Shown in pieces: positions 43,021 to 54,756 of a stretch of 64,000 nt of DNA. Source of the DNA: Plasmodiophora brassicae (taxonomy: Eukaryota; Endomyxa; Phytomyxea; Plasmodiophorida; Plasmodiophoridae); assembly GCA_039704465.1 (NCBI GenBank), contig JASFAU010000001.1, forward strand, positions 1,922,001-1,986,000, given 5' to 3'. The position numbers and the translations under genes were made by a program. The notes under the pieces are model-generated. The model had not been told where the DNA came from and searched no databases. It worked only from the letters and a program-made list of their open reading frames with translations. Position 1 is the first letter of the stretch; the number at the start of each line of letters is the position of its first letter.

Positions 43021-46000
43021 ATGGCAGCCGCCATGGACTACCAGAAGCTGGTCCTGGAGAGCGAGGCGCTTCTCGCCGACCTGCCCGCCGATCTGCAGCA
43101 GCGGGCGGGCTGCCAGCTGGTGCGGAGCCTGCCGCAATTGCAGGCGGAATCGTCGAGGTTTGCCGGGCGGCAGACGAAGCGGTCGTTTGCGGAATCGGGG
43201 CAGGCCCTGGCCGTGTCCGGGCTGGACCGGTTCGACCTGAGCAAGGAGAAGCGCGCGCTGGACAAGATCGATCTGAGCAGTGCGTACGAGGACTTTGAGC
43301 CGACGGCGGATCAGAACCTGGATCGGTACCTGGACTACCAGCACTCCTTGCTGGTCAATGCGCTCATTGAGGAGAACAACAACAAGGTATGCGGCCATCG
43401 CGGTTGCCGTGCGCGTGCGAACGACAACTGAGGGAGTGTTCCCAAGATCATGCAAGAGTTTCGCGACAATTACAACGCGCGCATGTGGCAGGACTGGCAG
43501 AAGCAGAAGAACCTGTTGCTGCGCAACCTGGCGATGAACTTTGCAGATTCGAGCCCGACACGAAAGGCTGTTGCTGCGCCACTCCCCGAAGGTTCGCCAA
43601 ACGGTGCTCCTCATGTGGCGCACGACTGCTAATATGCGTGCATGGGGCAGAGGCACGCGGCTCTGCATACCAGGCGCATGCGCTGGCGCCGTCCGTCACG
43701 AAGCAGGCTGTCTACAGCGAAGCCGTCGTGGACGTTCTCAACAAACGAGGCCACGTCGCCGAGATGTTCGCCAGGGCCGCGGCTCGCGTTACGGAGCACA
43801 CTGCCAGCAAGGACACGTCCGTTCCCGAGGTGTGGAAGCTGGTTGAAGAGTGAGCTGCGCACACGTGCGACTGGATGTCTTCTGTTGGCCAACTCCCCAT
43901 TGCAGGTTCGCGTATGCGACGAGCCAGCACCGCAGCGTCCCCGCTCCTTACCCTGTGCTCCTTCACGCGTCGATTCGGTTCCTGGAAGTCCAGTTCAGGG
44001 ACTGGGTTAGCGAACACCTTGGCAAAGCGCGTATCGGGGGCACACCCGGCATCGCCAACCACCTTCGTGCGTTCATTCGCGAGATCGTGTTCCGGCAGCG
44101 CTACCCTAGCTTCAGTAACGGATCGTGATATGCTGTTACAGGGCCGGTCATGGTCTGACTTTGTGTCTGCCGTAGTGAAACAGGATGTCATGATCGACAA
44201 TGTTCCCCTGTGGGTGCAGCTGTTCTACTGCCTGCGATGCGGGGCTCGCAACGAAGCCGTCGAAATTATTTCACAGGTTCGTCCGCTGTCTTCGTGCTTA
44301 TGTGTCATCTGCTCAGAAACGGTCCCTGTAGGCTAGCCGAATGCATCCCGAAAACGCGCAGCTTGCCCTGCTCGCATCGTGCATGGCCAGCGAACGCCTG
44401 ACACAAGACCAGGTCAGCGCCCTGTCCATCGACTACAACTCGTTCGTTCGAGACGAAGCGGATCCGTTCGCCGTCACCGTGTACAACGTTGTTGCGCGCG
44501 GCGCCTTTGAATCGTACGACACGATGAAGTACCGACAGAACCAAGAATATCGTGCATTGGTCCGTTTCGCCATCGGCATTTGCATGGCGTTATAATCTGT
44601 TGACCTGTTCTCTGTGCAGTTTCGCCGATATATCGCCCCGACACACACTGACTATTTGTGGTTCACGGTACGTCTAAACCGACAAACCCCTTCTGCAACG
44701 GTGCCGTATCTTACCTGTTGCTTAGCTGTCGCTGCTTGATCACAATGATGTACTGGAGAATTTGAAGCACTTCCAAGCGACCATTCGTGGATACGAGCAG
44801 CATTTCTCGCGGAACCAGACGGATCCCGTTCTCTACTTCTTGGTGTGGTGTGCTGTTTGCGAGAAGTCAGGGCCCCTGCTGACTGTGAGGCATAGGTACT
44901 GTTGTTAAGCCTTCAGTTTGCGACGGCTGTCCAGTACCTGCTGTCGTCATCTGTGTATCGTGTTGATGCGGTACATTTTGCTGTGTCGGTGGATCAGCTG
45001 GGACTGTTGCTGCCGCGAACCGTTGCAGGTATGGCTTCTCCATGTATTGTGTCGTTCTGAGAGCGCGGAAATCATTTGCACTGTAGAGGCAAGAAGCGAA
45101 CTTGACGAAGTCGACATCGAAGCTGTTCTTCGCGAGTACTTGCTGGACCCATCAGCACCGGTGCCACCGGCATCTGCCGTCCGGTACCTCGCCCTGATTG
45201 CGGAGGCCCACCCCGAGAGCTTTGACGCTCTTTTCGTTGAACTACTGGTTGGGCACTTGCCGCCTCTTGAGCAAATCGAAACCATTAGCACTCTTGTCAA
45301 CAAGGTTTGGCACCCTATCTGTATGTTGTTCATCTCCGTGAGTAACTGCTCGCTGCAGGAGGCAGGCATCGCACGAGAATATGTTTCTTCTGACCGCATC
45401 GATCGTCTGTGTCTTGTCGCCGCCGATCGCGCTTGTCGTGACGAAGCGTTCCTAGTTGCAAACGAACTCTATGCCATTGCAGAACCTCAGGTTAGCGCGC
45501 ATCCGCATCCACACGTTCTCGGGGAACTGAAGGGCAGTTTTTGTCTAGCCTCAGGAACGATACGCTCAGACCCTGATCCGACTACTGGACCGTCATTTGT
45601 CTGCCATATCGTCGCCCATTCGGCAGCTGGCGATGTCACGAGCGCAGCCCGTCCTTGGCAGACCTGAGCTATCTTCGAGGTCGATATTGCTCTCCTATTC
45701 CAATTTGTATGCGACCTCAGCGCTTTCGTTAGGGTCCGCGATGGTCTGGAAGCTTTGTACCAGCTGGCCGCGTTCTTCAATGCCAACCATGGCATCCGGT
45801 TCGACGAAGCATTGAATGTAAATGTGCCCGTGCAAACACGCCCGCCTTTTACTGACAAACGCCGCAGCTCGTCTGCTTCTCGTCGGAATCCGGCGTCACT
45901 TTCGTTCCACTAGCGCCCACTGACATTCAGCCCGCCATGACGAGGTTCGGCTACCTGAACTCGGTAACGGGCGGTGTTCTGGCGCGTTCGTTCCCAGAAG

Positions 46001-46278
46001 TTGCCACGATTATCATGAAGATCCTGTTCAACAAGTACCAGATGGTCAGGAGCGCAGAGCAGGACCCATCGCGGTTCCAGTCGCAAGCAGCGGTTTGTCT
46101 GCCGAGTACGTGACGTCGCCAGTGTGGCTAACTGTCGAGTGCTGCCCCCCAGGTCCTACGCGATCTCCGAGAGCAGGCACAGGCGCTGCACTCGTTCTAC
46201 ATCAAGCTTGAATCGACGGGCGTCGTTGCGAGCTACGCGGAACCGTTCAGCAAGTTCTACCGGACGGTTTGTCAATGA
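43021..46278 (+). CDS. NUP93: Nucleoporin NUP93/NIC96
   Basis: Scaffold nucleoporin of the inner ring of the nuclear pore. About fifteen exons: 43021..43386, 43447..43591, 43651..43849, 43906..44086, 44142..44276, 44332..44559, 44620..44667, 44726..44884, 44917..45028, 45087..45304, 45359..45490, 45555 to about 45650, about 45680..45817, 45868..46092 and 46153..46278. The one unresolved junction is near 45640-45690. Intron 44885..44916 is only 32 nt. Family features: N-terminal coiled coil (LDYQHSLLVNALIEENNNK), PLWVQLFYCLRCGARNEAVE, DYLWFT, DPVLYFLVWCAVCEKSG, VHFAVSVDQLGLLLP, FDALFVELLVGHLPP and LVAADRACRDEAFLVANELY. All-helical throughout. Identification rests on the order of these blocks. 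Confidence 0.85.
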
Positions 46279-46364
46279 AACACAGGGGCATGAGGCTGCG
46301 CCGAGCGCTTCGTCTGTGAAGCGATCTGCTGCTGTGTAGCAATTAGCGAGGCGGGCGCACCTGT

Positions 46365-47475
46365 ATGGTGCAGGGCGCCAAGCCATCCAAGCGTCCGTCA
46401 CATCGCAGCTGGAGCGCCGAAATGGCCCGTGCCGGTGTTCGTGCTGCCGGCGCCCTGCGTACTTCGCTGGCCGACCTTCAGTACGAGCACGACGCCCTGA
46501 GGCAGGAGTACGATGCTGCGCGGGCAGAGGCATCGTCAGCAAAGAAACGGCTCGCTGAGGAACGCCACCGGATTAGGTCTCCTACTGGCTCGGTTGTCGT
46601 CTCTGCGATGCCCGGTTGTGACACGAACCCTAATCAGGGACTGCGAACTGGAGGTGGGCCGCCTGCAGACTCTCGTAGGGGATATCAGACGCAGGTAATA
46701 GGCCGGTGGCCGAAGAGAGGCGTGCTGATGCCGATTCGGCCTTAGTTGTGGCGCCTATGTCGAACAGCAGCGGGAGGTGAGGGCATGCGCCCAGAAAGCG
46801 CAGCGGTCTCTCGCTGCGCTACGCAGGCAACATCGCATTCCAGCGAGCGATGCATCCCTCCAGGACGTGGTCAGATCAATCCGCCAAATTGCTCATCCCG
46901 ACGACGACGACGACGATGCCGACGAACGCTGCGATGCGTTCGAGACCGCCAACGACATCGTCGCTTCCGATGCGCCCTGTGCCCTGGGCGCGCAGCATCC
47001 CCTGCAGGAAGACGTATTGGAGAGACGCCCACCCTCGAACCTGGAGGCCTACCTGCCGCAGATGTCGTCTGACGCCGTCACTCAGACGGACGAGGTTCCT
47101 GGTCAAGCGGACCACCCTGCGCAATGGGGACCGCCTGGGGCGGTGCCCGTTCCACCCGTCCTGATGATGACGGAATGGACGCAGACAGACGGTGACGACG
47201 GCCAGCCCGCTCCCGCATCTGTCATCGCTGAGCTGGAGAGCGAACTCCGACGGGAACGGGAACGATCGCATCGCTGGCGGGAACAGGTGCTCAGCGCCGC
47301 CCGGGACGACGTTGCCGGCGGGCGCGACCCGATCCCAACGATGCCGACGGCGCCGCTGTTCGCCCCCACCGTCGTCGACTACGATTCGGCGCTGGGCCGC
47401 GAGTACGGCGAGATGGACCGATTGCACGCGCGCCTGACCGACATCCTGTCGTCGTACCCCGAGTACAGCTGCTAA
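46365..47475 (+). CDS. Coiled-coil protein with TQTD motifs
   Basis: Exons 46365..46576, 46638..46694 and 46746..47475, 332 residues. Heptad-rich region in exons 1-3 (LADLQYEHDALRQEYDAARA, LEVGRLQTLVGDIRR, YVEQQREVRACAQKAQRSL), an acidic linker with an Asp run, and a second short coil (VIAELESELRRERERSHRW). Two TQTD motifs (SDAVTQTDEV and TEWTQTDGD) match the TQT core of dynein light chain LC8 binding sites. They also recall the TQTD boxes common in centrosomal and ciliary coiled-coil proteins. No named orthologue recognised. Confidence 0.65.
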
Positions 47476-47492
47476 CCTCACTGGGAATACAT

Positions 47493-48788
47493 TTAATATG
47501 ACATTGGCGTTATCGATGCGTCTACGTGCCCGGCCGGGTCGCTCTTCTCGTACTGCTCGGCCTCGTTCCAGAGAAGGTCGCGCAGGGTGTCCACGTCGAG
47601 GTCGACGGATTCGAAGCTGAAGTCGAACGCGCCCGACGCGGTCGGCTCGTCGGTCGGGTCGTGCAGCGACGCCAGGAACGGGTGCGTCAGCGCCTCGTCG
47701 ACGCTGATGCGCTTCTCAGGCGAGAACATGAGCATCTTCTGCAGCAGGTCGAGGGCGTCGGCGGGCGCGCCCGGGTACAACGACTGCAACGGGATACGCG
47801 GCTTGATCGGCAGCGACCGGATGTACTCCTTCGCTTTCGGGCTGGCAATGTACTCCGTGTCGGCGAACGACGGCGTCCCGAGCACGTCGGTGATCAGGTG
47901 CAGCTGGTGCATGTAATCGCGGCCCTGGAACAGCGGCCGGCGACCGAGCAGCTCTGCAAAGATGCACCCGACGCTCCACATGTCGATCGCCTTGCTGTAC
48001 TCCTTCCACGACAGCATGATCTCGGGCGCCCGGTACCAGCGCGTGGCGACGTACTCCGTCATGAACGCGTTCGTGTCGTCTTCGGCGCTGGCCATGCGCG
48101 CCAGGCCGAAATCGGCGATCTTCAGGTCGCAGTTCGAGTTCAGCAGCAGGTTGGACGGCTTCAGGTCCCGGTGCAGGACGCCGGCCGAATGGATGCATCG
48201 CAGGCCGCGCAGGATCTGGTACAGGAAGTACTGGACGTGCTCGATCGTCAGCTTCTGCGGCGACACGATGATCTGGTGCAGGTCGGTCTCCATCAGCTCG
48301 GTGACGATGTAGATGTCGTCGGCGTCGGCGACGTCGCCCGTCGGGCGCATCAGGTCCAGGATCTTGATGATGTTGTCGTGGCAGAAGTACCGCATCAGGC
48401 GGACCTCGCGCAGGATGCGCTTCGTGTGGATCAGGTTGGAGAACGCGTTCGAGATCTTCTTGATGGCCACCTGCGTCCGGGTCCACGTGTCGTCGGCGGC
48501 GCAGACGACGCCGAACGCGCCGAACCCGAGCACGCGGATCAGCTTGTACCGGTCGCGGACGTTGAACCGGTTGCCGAGGACCATGAACGACCGCGTGCCG
48601 CCGGGCGTCACCGTCGAGACGGGCCGCGACCGCATGGCCGCCTCCCGTTCGGCCTCGGACGCCTGCGACGGACGCCGCCGGTCCTCGCCCGTCCTCATGG
48701 CGGCGCAGCGCGGATCTGCGGGCGACGACGGACCCCCCTGCGCCTGCTGCTGCTGGTGGCCGCCGCCTGTCAGCTGTCTGGCCGTCAT
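47493..48788 (-). CDS. ERK-type MAP kinase
   Basis: Serine/threonine kinase of a MAPK cascade. Intronless, 431 residues from the ATG at 48788. Gln-rich, disordered N-terminus (about 70 residues). Kinase motifs: VLGFGAFGVV (Gly loop), VAIKKI (Lys), LHRDLKPSNLLLN, KIADFGLAR, activation loop FMTEYVATRWYRAPE with the dual-phosphorylation TEY, and the MAPK insert downstream. C-terminal extension of about 50 residues after the ALTHPFLASLHDP common-docking region. TEY indicates ERK rather than p38/JNK. Codon use is very biased, suggesting strong expression. An ATTAAA-like signal lies just beyond the stop. Confidence 0.96.
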   Translation of the reverse strand: MTARQLTGGGHQQQQAQGGPSSPADPRCAAMRTGEDRRRPSQASEAEREAAMRSRPVSTVTPGGTRSFMVLGNRFNVRDRYKLIRVLGFGAFGVVCAADDTWTRTQVAIKKISNAFSNLIHTKRILREVRLMRYFCHDNIIKILDLMRPTGDVADADDIYIVTELMETDLHQIIVSPQKLTIEHVQYFLYQILRGLRCIHSAGVLHRDLKPSNLLLNSNCDLKIADFGLARMASAEDDTNAFMTEYVATRWYRAPEIMLSWKEYSKAIDMWSVGCIFAELLGRRPLFQGRDYMHQLHLITDVLGTPSFADTEYIASPKAKEYIRSLPIKPRIPLQSLYPGAPADALDLLQKMLMFSPEKRISVDEALTHPFLASLHDPTDEPTASGAFDFSFESVDLDVDTLRDLLWNEAEQYEKSDPAGHVDASITPMSY

Positions 48789-49531
48789 CTCCACATGCCG
48801 AGCAACTGCGCCCAGCGCCTATTCTTAGCAGGCGGTGGCGGGCAACGCGCCGGGCGCGGCCTCCCACCCGACCCCCGCCGCCGGCGCCGCGGGGCCGCCG
48901 ACCTGTCGTCGCACGATATGTATACACTCAGCATGTGTGTGTGCAGGTTGCCGATTTAGACGCCGCCGCCCGTGGCTGGGGCCGTTGTCGCGCTATGTAT
49001 GTAGGCCGCTGACAGGTTTGACGCGGGCATACCCGACCCGACTACTCTCTGCGCCGGTGCGTGCAGCGGTGGTGGCCGCAACCGTCTCAGACTCGCGCTG
49101 GAACCTGTTAAAGAACAGTGTTGCTGGCTCACCAGCCTCCCTGTCACGCACACGGCATCCCCCCGACCCTATCTGCCATCATGCTGTGTACGCGTTGCTC
49201 ATCGCAGCCATCATGCCCCGTAGAGTACTACGTCTTGTTCATTGCAAGGGTCGCAGACGCGTTCGGCCTGCGACGCTGTGTGTGCACGGGTGCGCTGTGT
49301 GTCCCTGACAGTGGCGGGTAAGAATGTGAGCAATGGTCCTCGTTCCATAGACCAGCGGGCGGCCGCGGGCGACCACGGGTGGATGGCGCCTTGGGCCCCC
49401 GACTATTTATAAGATTGCCTCCCGAGTCCAACGGCGCCGAGGACCCCTGGCCTGCCCACGAATAGCGCGTGAACTCGGCCGGGAAAATAAATAGCATTCG
49501 TGAGGCCCGGCACGTCGGAGGTCCCGACCTT
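48789..49531. other. Divergent intergenic region
   Basis: 743 bp between MAPK (minus) and the F-box/ankyrin gene (plus). A TATAAATAG-type motif reads on the minus strand near 49400-49410, and the plus strand has TATTTATAAG at the same place. No gene recognised. Confidence 0.4.
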
Positions 49532-52136
49532 ATGGGCAGGGGGTGTTGGTCTGCGCGTCGCGCCCTGCTGGTCGTTGTCGCGCTCGTCTGTGCGGGGGCA
49601 ACGACGCCGCCCGAATTCGTGTCGGATCTGCCCCCTGACGTACAGTCCGTCATCGCGTCCCTGGTGCCCGAATCCGCGCTGGTGGGCGCATCCGCCGTCT
49701 CCAGGGCCTGGCGATCTGTCCTCAAACCGCTGCTGTACCAATGCATGATCAGGAACATGCACCGCGTAGCGTCCGACGGGGACGCCGGCCGCCTCGCGCG
49801 ACTGGTGGGTCGGATGTCCGACGACGACAGGCGCCTGCTGGGTGCCGCGTTCGGTGCCCTGAAACCGTGCACGAAGATCAGTCAGGTCCGGGCGATCCTG
49901 AGCGCGGTGGCAACGCGCTCGGTATCCGCCACCAGGGCGAAGGCCGTCGTCCAGCTGCTACCCCGCATCGGCGTCCCGTCCCGGGTTCTGGTCGGCGCGT
50001 TCATGCAAGCGGAATTCATCTACGCGTGGCACGCCAGGCGTATGCGATGCTTGTGGGCCGCCGTGCTCGACACCATCCCGGTGGACGACCCGATCCGCGG
50101 CACGTTGTCGCTCAACGCCATGTGGACCCTGCCGCCTGGGTCACCGTTCAAGGAAGCCCTGCAGGCAGACGTCGAGACATGGGCCGCTACCGATGACGCG
50201 CGCCGCACATCCCTTATCCTGCACGGGTTCGACTGCAACAAGCTGCTGCCCGAGCTGTCGGCGAAGGACGTCGGGCGGCTACACGAACGATTCGGGTTCG
50301 TGCCCGATGCGAACGACGTGTGGAGCCTGCCGACCACGAAGCGGATCGCCGTTGCGGACGAGTTCGTCAAGCGCGGGGCGCCCATGGCCACCGTCACTCA
50401 GTACGCCGACTTCCAGGAATTGATCGAGGCCGACTGTGAAGCGGCTCTGCGCTTCGCACGACGATACCACCCTCGCACCGACCTCGGCCCAGGTGCTGAC
50501 GGCCTCGTCCAGATGATCCTTCGCCAGTGCTCGGAGCGCATCTCGAAAATGCTGCTTCCCTTGGTGGTGGCCGGCGACCGGTTCAAGGACATGCAGATTG
50601 TGGACGACTCGCTGACGACCCTTCCGCTGCGTCGTCTCGGCCTGCTCCTTCAGCTGGGGCGGATGTTCTCCCCTGCGACCCCGACGATGAACATTCTGAT
50701 CGAATACCTTGGCGTCGCGCGTCTCGGTCGTGTGCCCGACTGCGATTGCGGCAGGGCGCGCCTGCCGCTGCCTGCCCTATTCGCCGACTTCCACCCGATG
50801 CTGCTTCTGCTGAGAGTCTATGTTCGGAATATCCCTCCGGGCGTCTGTGTCCTGGAGGCGGACACCGGCGGGCGTACGTCCTTGCATGCGCTGGGAGACG
50901 TCATCGCGCGCACTGGCTGGACATCTGGGTACGGGGAGATCCTGGAGATCATCCTTGTCCTAGCAGGTGCCGAGGCATCGTCAGGGTTCATCGCTCGGCA
51001 GGATCATCGCTCTCGGACGTTCCTGGACATCGTCGGTGGCAACTTGGACGACCTCGTCGAGTGCCTGAAGTCATTGGCGGGCGTGGAGCGGGCCCACCGT
51101 CTAGACTTGTTCTCCAAAGTGGCACTGCCGGCGGTCGTCAGCGACCGTGGCCGAACTGTCCTCCACCACCCCGACCTCTATTGCAACGGCCACCTACCCC
51201 CTCAACAATTTGTACTAAGCCGCCCTGAGCTGTTGGACGTTCTGGATAACGACGGTCACACTGTTGTTCACCTCGCTGTCGCCAACGCTTGCTATCAAGC
51301 TGCCGAGTGGTACCTTGCCATACGCCCCGATCTACTCTTCGTCCCCGATCGGGCTGGCCAAACGGTCCTCCACCGGATCGGCCCAACTCCGAACGCCATC
51401 CCGATGGTGCTGGTGCTGGGCAGCCAGCCAATGGATCCGGCGACGGCTATGCATTTCCTGTCGCAACGGGACCATGCTGGCAAGACGGCGATGGAGGTCG
51501 CTCTGAGCAAAGACGACTCGGAGGCGCATCACAAGGCAAGCTTGCACATGAACAGAGTGGTTCTCGACTAACGTAAGTGACGATTTATAGGTAGTGTTGA
51601 TCGACCTGCACCACTACATGGCGATTCGCTTCAGCGACCTGCGGTTCCTGGAGATGTTGCCGGGGGCAGGCGCCCAGTTACACATGTGCATCGCCAATGG
51701 ATTACCGGCCGTCCATCAGGCGTACGACATCATTCGAGCGAAACACCTGGGCATCGACGCGCTGATCGACTACATGTCCCGGATCCCGACCTGGCCTGCG
51801 TCTGTGGACCGGTGGGGGAACACCATCCTGCACGCCGTCTGCTACCACGGGACCCATGACGACATCGTGGCCGTGACCCGGTTCATGATGCGGGCGTCTC
51901 CCGTGGACTTTGACGCGATCCTACAGGTGAGGAACGCGGATGGGTACCGCGCCGACGACCTCCTGTGCAATCGCATGCGTATGTCGACCACCGCCTCGTT
52001 CCTGCTGCTTCTCGATGCCTGGTCGATTGCTGCACGACCACCGCGCAGACAGGATCGGAACAACGGCGATGTCGCAGGCGCCGGTGCCGGCTACCTGCAT
52101 TGCCTCGAGACGTCCCCGTACCCCAGCTGGCACTGA
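49532..52136 (+). CDS. F-box-like protein with ankyrin-type repeats
   Basis: Exon 1 49532 to about 51562, then an exon from about 51594 to 52136 if a 31-nt intron (GT at 51563, AG at 51593) is accepted. Otherwise the protein stops at 51571 with 679 residues. N-terminus: hydrophobic stretch (RALLVVVALVCAGA), then an F-box-like helix set (VSDLPPDVQSVIASLVPESA and LVGASAVSRAWRSVLKPLL). The C-terminal half has ankyrin-like units (GGRTSLHALGDVIA, DNDGHTVVHLAVANACYQAA, RAGQTVLHRIG, RWGNTILHAVCYHG). An F-box would link it to SCF ubiquitin ligases. The hydrophobic start could be a signal peptide, which would conflict with that role. Confidence 0.6.
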
Positions 52137-52264
52137 GCGACGCATTGCCGGCGTCAGAAATGAACACGGAACGATACGCGGCGCCTCCCATCCCTGCTTG
52201 CCTTCCGTCACTGGTAGATACGGTAAGCCTCGAGAGGCCTCTCTCTGCGTCTGGGCGCGTCGCG

Positions 52265-53168
52265 ATGGTCGTCGTCATTACCGGGTGGGTTCGACGGGGA
52301 TGACGCGCGATCTCGCTCCGACGATGACGGGGTGGCGTTCCGCAGGGGATTCAGTGGGTTCGGCGCGGCCGTCGCCCGGCGCCTGCTGGAGACGTCGCCG
52401 ACGTCGCGCGTCTGCGTCGTCGATCGGAAGCCGTTGGACCAGGCGGGGACCGTCGCCGCCCTGCAACGGCAATTCGGCAGCGATCGTGTCCTGATCGTCC
52501 CGTGCGTCGACGTCTCGTCGTACGAATCGTTCGCGGGCGCGTTCCTGCAGGCCCAGCGGTCGTGCGAACACACCTGCGCGGCGGGACCAACCAACGTCTG
52601 ACTTGTCGTCCTGGGGGTCAGGTTCGGTCCTGTCATCGGCGTTGTCAACAATGCTGGCCTGGGCGAGGGTTCGACCACGTTCAACGGGCTGCCCGGCTCC
52701 GATGCAGCCGTCGACGCCAAGGCCTGGCGTCGGACCATCGACGTCGACCTGCTCGGCGTCGTGTTCGGCGTGGCGTTGGCGCTTCGATACGCCGCCGACG
52801 GTTGCAGCGTCGTCAACGTTGCATCGCTGGCCGGCCTCATCCCGATGCCGATCCAGCCCGTCTATTCGGCCGCCAAGGCCGGCGTGATCATGCTGACGAA
52901 GGCGGCGGCGCGGTCCAGCGAAGCGCGTCGTCGCGATATCGCCGTATCGTGCATCTGTCCCGGGTTCGTCGACACGGCCCTGCTCAACGACGGCAAGCGG
53001 GCCGTCGACGGGTTCACCGAGGCCGTGTCCAGCGCCGGCACCGTCCCCATCGACGTCGTCGTCACGGGCATCGTCGCGCTCCTCAACGACCGCCCGAACG
53101 GGCGCGTCGTCCTGGCGTCCCCGAAGCGCGGTCTCATCGACGCCACCCGACCAGGACCTAAACTGTAG
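52265..53168 (+). CDS. Short-chain dehydrogenase/reductase
   Basis: NAD(P)-dependent oxidoreductase. Exons 52265..52284, 52346..52558 and 52622..53168, 259 residues. An in-frame upstream ATG at 52160 would add 35 residues. The first intron splits the coenzyme motif: VVVITG joins GGFSGFGAAVARRLL (TGxxxGxG). VVNNAGLGEG is the NNAG motif, NVASLAG carries the catalytic Ser, YSAAKAG the YxxxK, and CPGFVDTALL the downstream loop. DRKPLDQ after the second strand suggests NAD preference (acidic residue). Subfamily not assigned; resembles 15-hydroxyprostaglandin dehydrogenase-like SDRs. Confidence 0.92.
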
Positions 53169-53425
53169 AGCTAGCGGCCACCCTAGCTAGGGGTACCTTC
53201 GTCGGTCTTCGCGAGCGAGCGCGGACGGGCGGGCACCGGGAGCGCCGCCGATTTGGCTGAGGAGCGCCGGCGGCGATGTCGTGTGGCAGGGCGTCGGCGG
53301 CCGCACGTCGCGTACGATGCCGATTGCGAACGCTGTGGACGGTGCCGGGGGCGAACGCCGCCGCCGCCGACGCAGAGACGGGCGCCTGCGTTGGCGTTCT
53401 GTACGGTTCGCGGCCACTGCCGACC

Positions 53426-54078
53426 ATGAGCCACGACGACGTCTACGTTGTCAATTCGACGCTCGCGATCGGGTACCAGAAGGGCGACATTGCGGGGTGG
53501 GCGCCCTGGGTCGACGAGCACATCCGCCTAGGTAGGAGATGTACACTAAGCAAACGCCGGCCCCCTCCCCCTGGGGATGGCATCGATCCGGTCGTCGCTG
53601 TCGACGCTGACACGTTGCAGGTAAACGGCTCCTGATGATGCCGGCGACGGTGGACGACTTTGCCGCCAAGGACGCGAACCTGCCGGCCGGGTTCGACGCG
53701 TTCCGTCTACGGGACGGGTGCACAGGGCCGCGGCAGCGCGACCTGTCGATCGCCTGCGACGATGTCGTCAGCGCGCTTGGATTCGGCCACCTCGAGGAGA
53801 GGCGCGCCAAGAAGTTCAGGAAGAGCATCGAACTGTTCATCGAGACGTCGTGCCTGCAGCGCCTGGCGGACCCAGGGCAGATCAGCGATGACGACGTCGA
53901 GGCGAGGCGGGTCGTGATCGTGTCGCAGAACTTCAGCCACCTGAAGGCGCTGTTCGGCAGCCCGGTCAAGACGCGCTGGGTCGAACACGTCCTTCAGTCG
54001 CATGGATTCGACCGCCTCGTTACGGTCCGCCTCGTCGCCAGGCAGCAGACCTGGTGGGATTTCTACACTGCCCGATGA
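53426..54078 (+). CDS. Hypothetical protein
   Basis: Exons 53426..53531 and 53621..54078, 187 residues; an in-frame upstream start exists at 53276. First exon: VYVVNSTLAIGYQKGDIAGW then APWVDEHIRLG. Second exon: RLLMMPATVDDFAAKDANLP, KKFRKSIELFIETSCLQRL, VVIVSQNFSHLKALFG and WVEHVLQSHGFDRLVTVRLV. Soluble, mixed alpha/beta, strong coding bias. No family recognised. Confidence 0.6.
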
Positions 54079-54223
54079 TGATGATGATCGCATGTCGTAC
54101 GTCGTCTGACCATCGCTCGCGTGACTCACCCGCTGATGTGTGCTTCCGGCCATGGTCTCCGGCCGCGCGCGCGCGCCCGCTCCCCTACTTCCAAATAGTG
54201 CACCGAACTCCCAACCGCTGCCA

Positions 54224-54676
54224 ATGTCCCAACCGTTTGCACTCCTGGCGCCGCTTGTGCTCGGCTACGTCCTGGCGCGCAGCGCTATCGCCGACGACGA
54301 GAAGCGGAACGCGTTGTCGTTAGCGGTGGGCGCTGACGCGCACCCGTCGGAGCGGCCGGGATCGTACGCGGACGCTGTGGCACAATGTGCCCGGAACGGC
54401 GGGACGCTGATCTCGATCCCCACGCTCGCATCGCTGTACAATCCCGACTTCATCGCGGCGCTGAGGCGCACGTACACCAAGGCGCAGGGCGTGTCCGAGA
54501 TGTGGATCATGGACGACAAGGTGCCGAGCGGCGACGCCGCCCCTGCCGACCGATGTGCGGCCGTGTCGTTCGCCAACCCCAACGTGGTCACCGTCTCCCA
54601 GAAGCCGTGCTCGACGATCGCCCTGTTCGGCCTGTGCTTCGGCGGGCCCGTTGTGCTCCCATCAAACTCGTCATAA
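54224..54676 (+). CDS. Secreted C-type-lectin-like protein
   Basis: 150 residues with a signal peptide (MSQPFALLAPLVLGYVLARS then AIA). The mature part has SYADAVAQCARNGGTLISIP, DFIAALRRTY, EMWIMDDKVP, CAAVSFANPNVVTVSQKPC and IALFGLC. Cys spacing and the A..C...GG.L.SI pattern resemble a C-type lectin-like fold (first Cys, WIxD near the middle, paired C-terminal Cys). Calcium-site residues EPN/QPD and WND are not evident, so sugar binding is doubtful. Confidence 0.55.
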   Translation: MSQPFALLAPLVLGYVLARSAIADDEKRNALSLAVGADAHPSERPGSYADAVAQCARNGGTLISIPTLASLYNPDFIAALRRTYTKAQGVSEMWIMDDKVPSGDAAPADRCAAVSFANPNVVTVSQKPCSTIALFGLCFGGPVVLPSNSS

Positions 54677-54756
54677 AAGATCCCAATCCCTCCCCATCGC
54701 CGCCGCCCAACCCCCCACACTGTCATTGGCATGCGTTTTAGTGGTCACAGCCTGTG

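Noticed and set aside
42607..43668. 353-codon minus-strand open frame
   Set aside because: Overlaps two better-supported genes (42.3-42.9 kb unknown family and NUP93) and has shadow-type composition.
47526..48959. 477-codon plus-strand open frame
   Set aside because: Antisense to the MAP kinase; composition is that of a GC-rich shadow frame.
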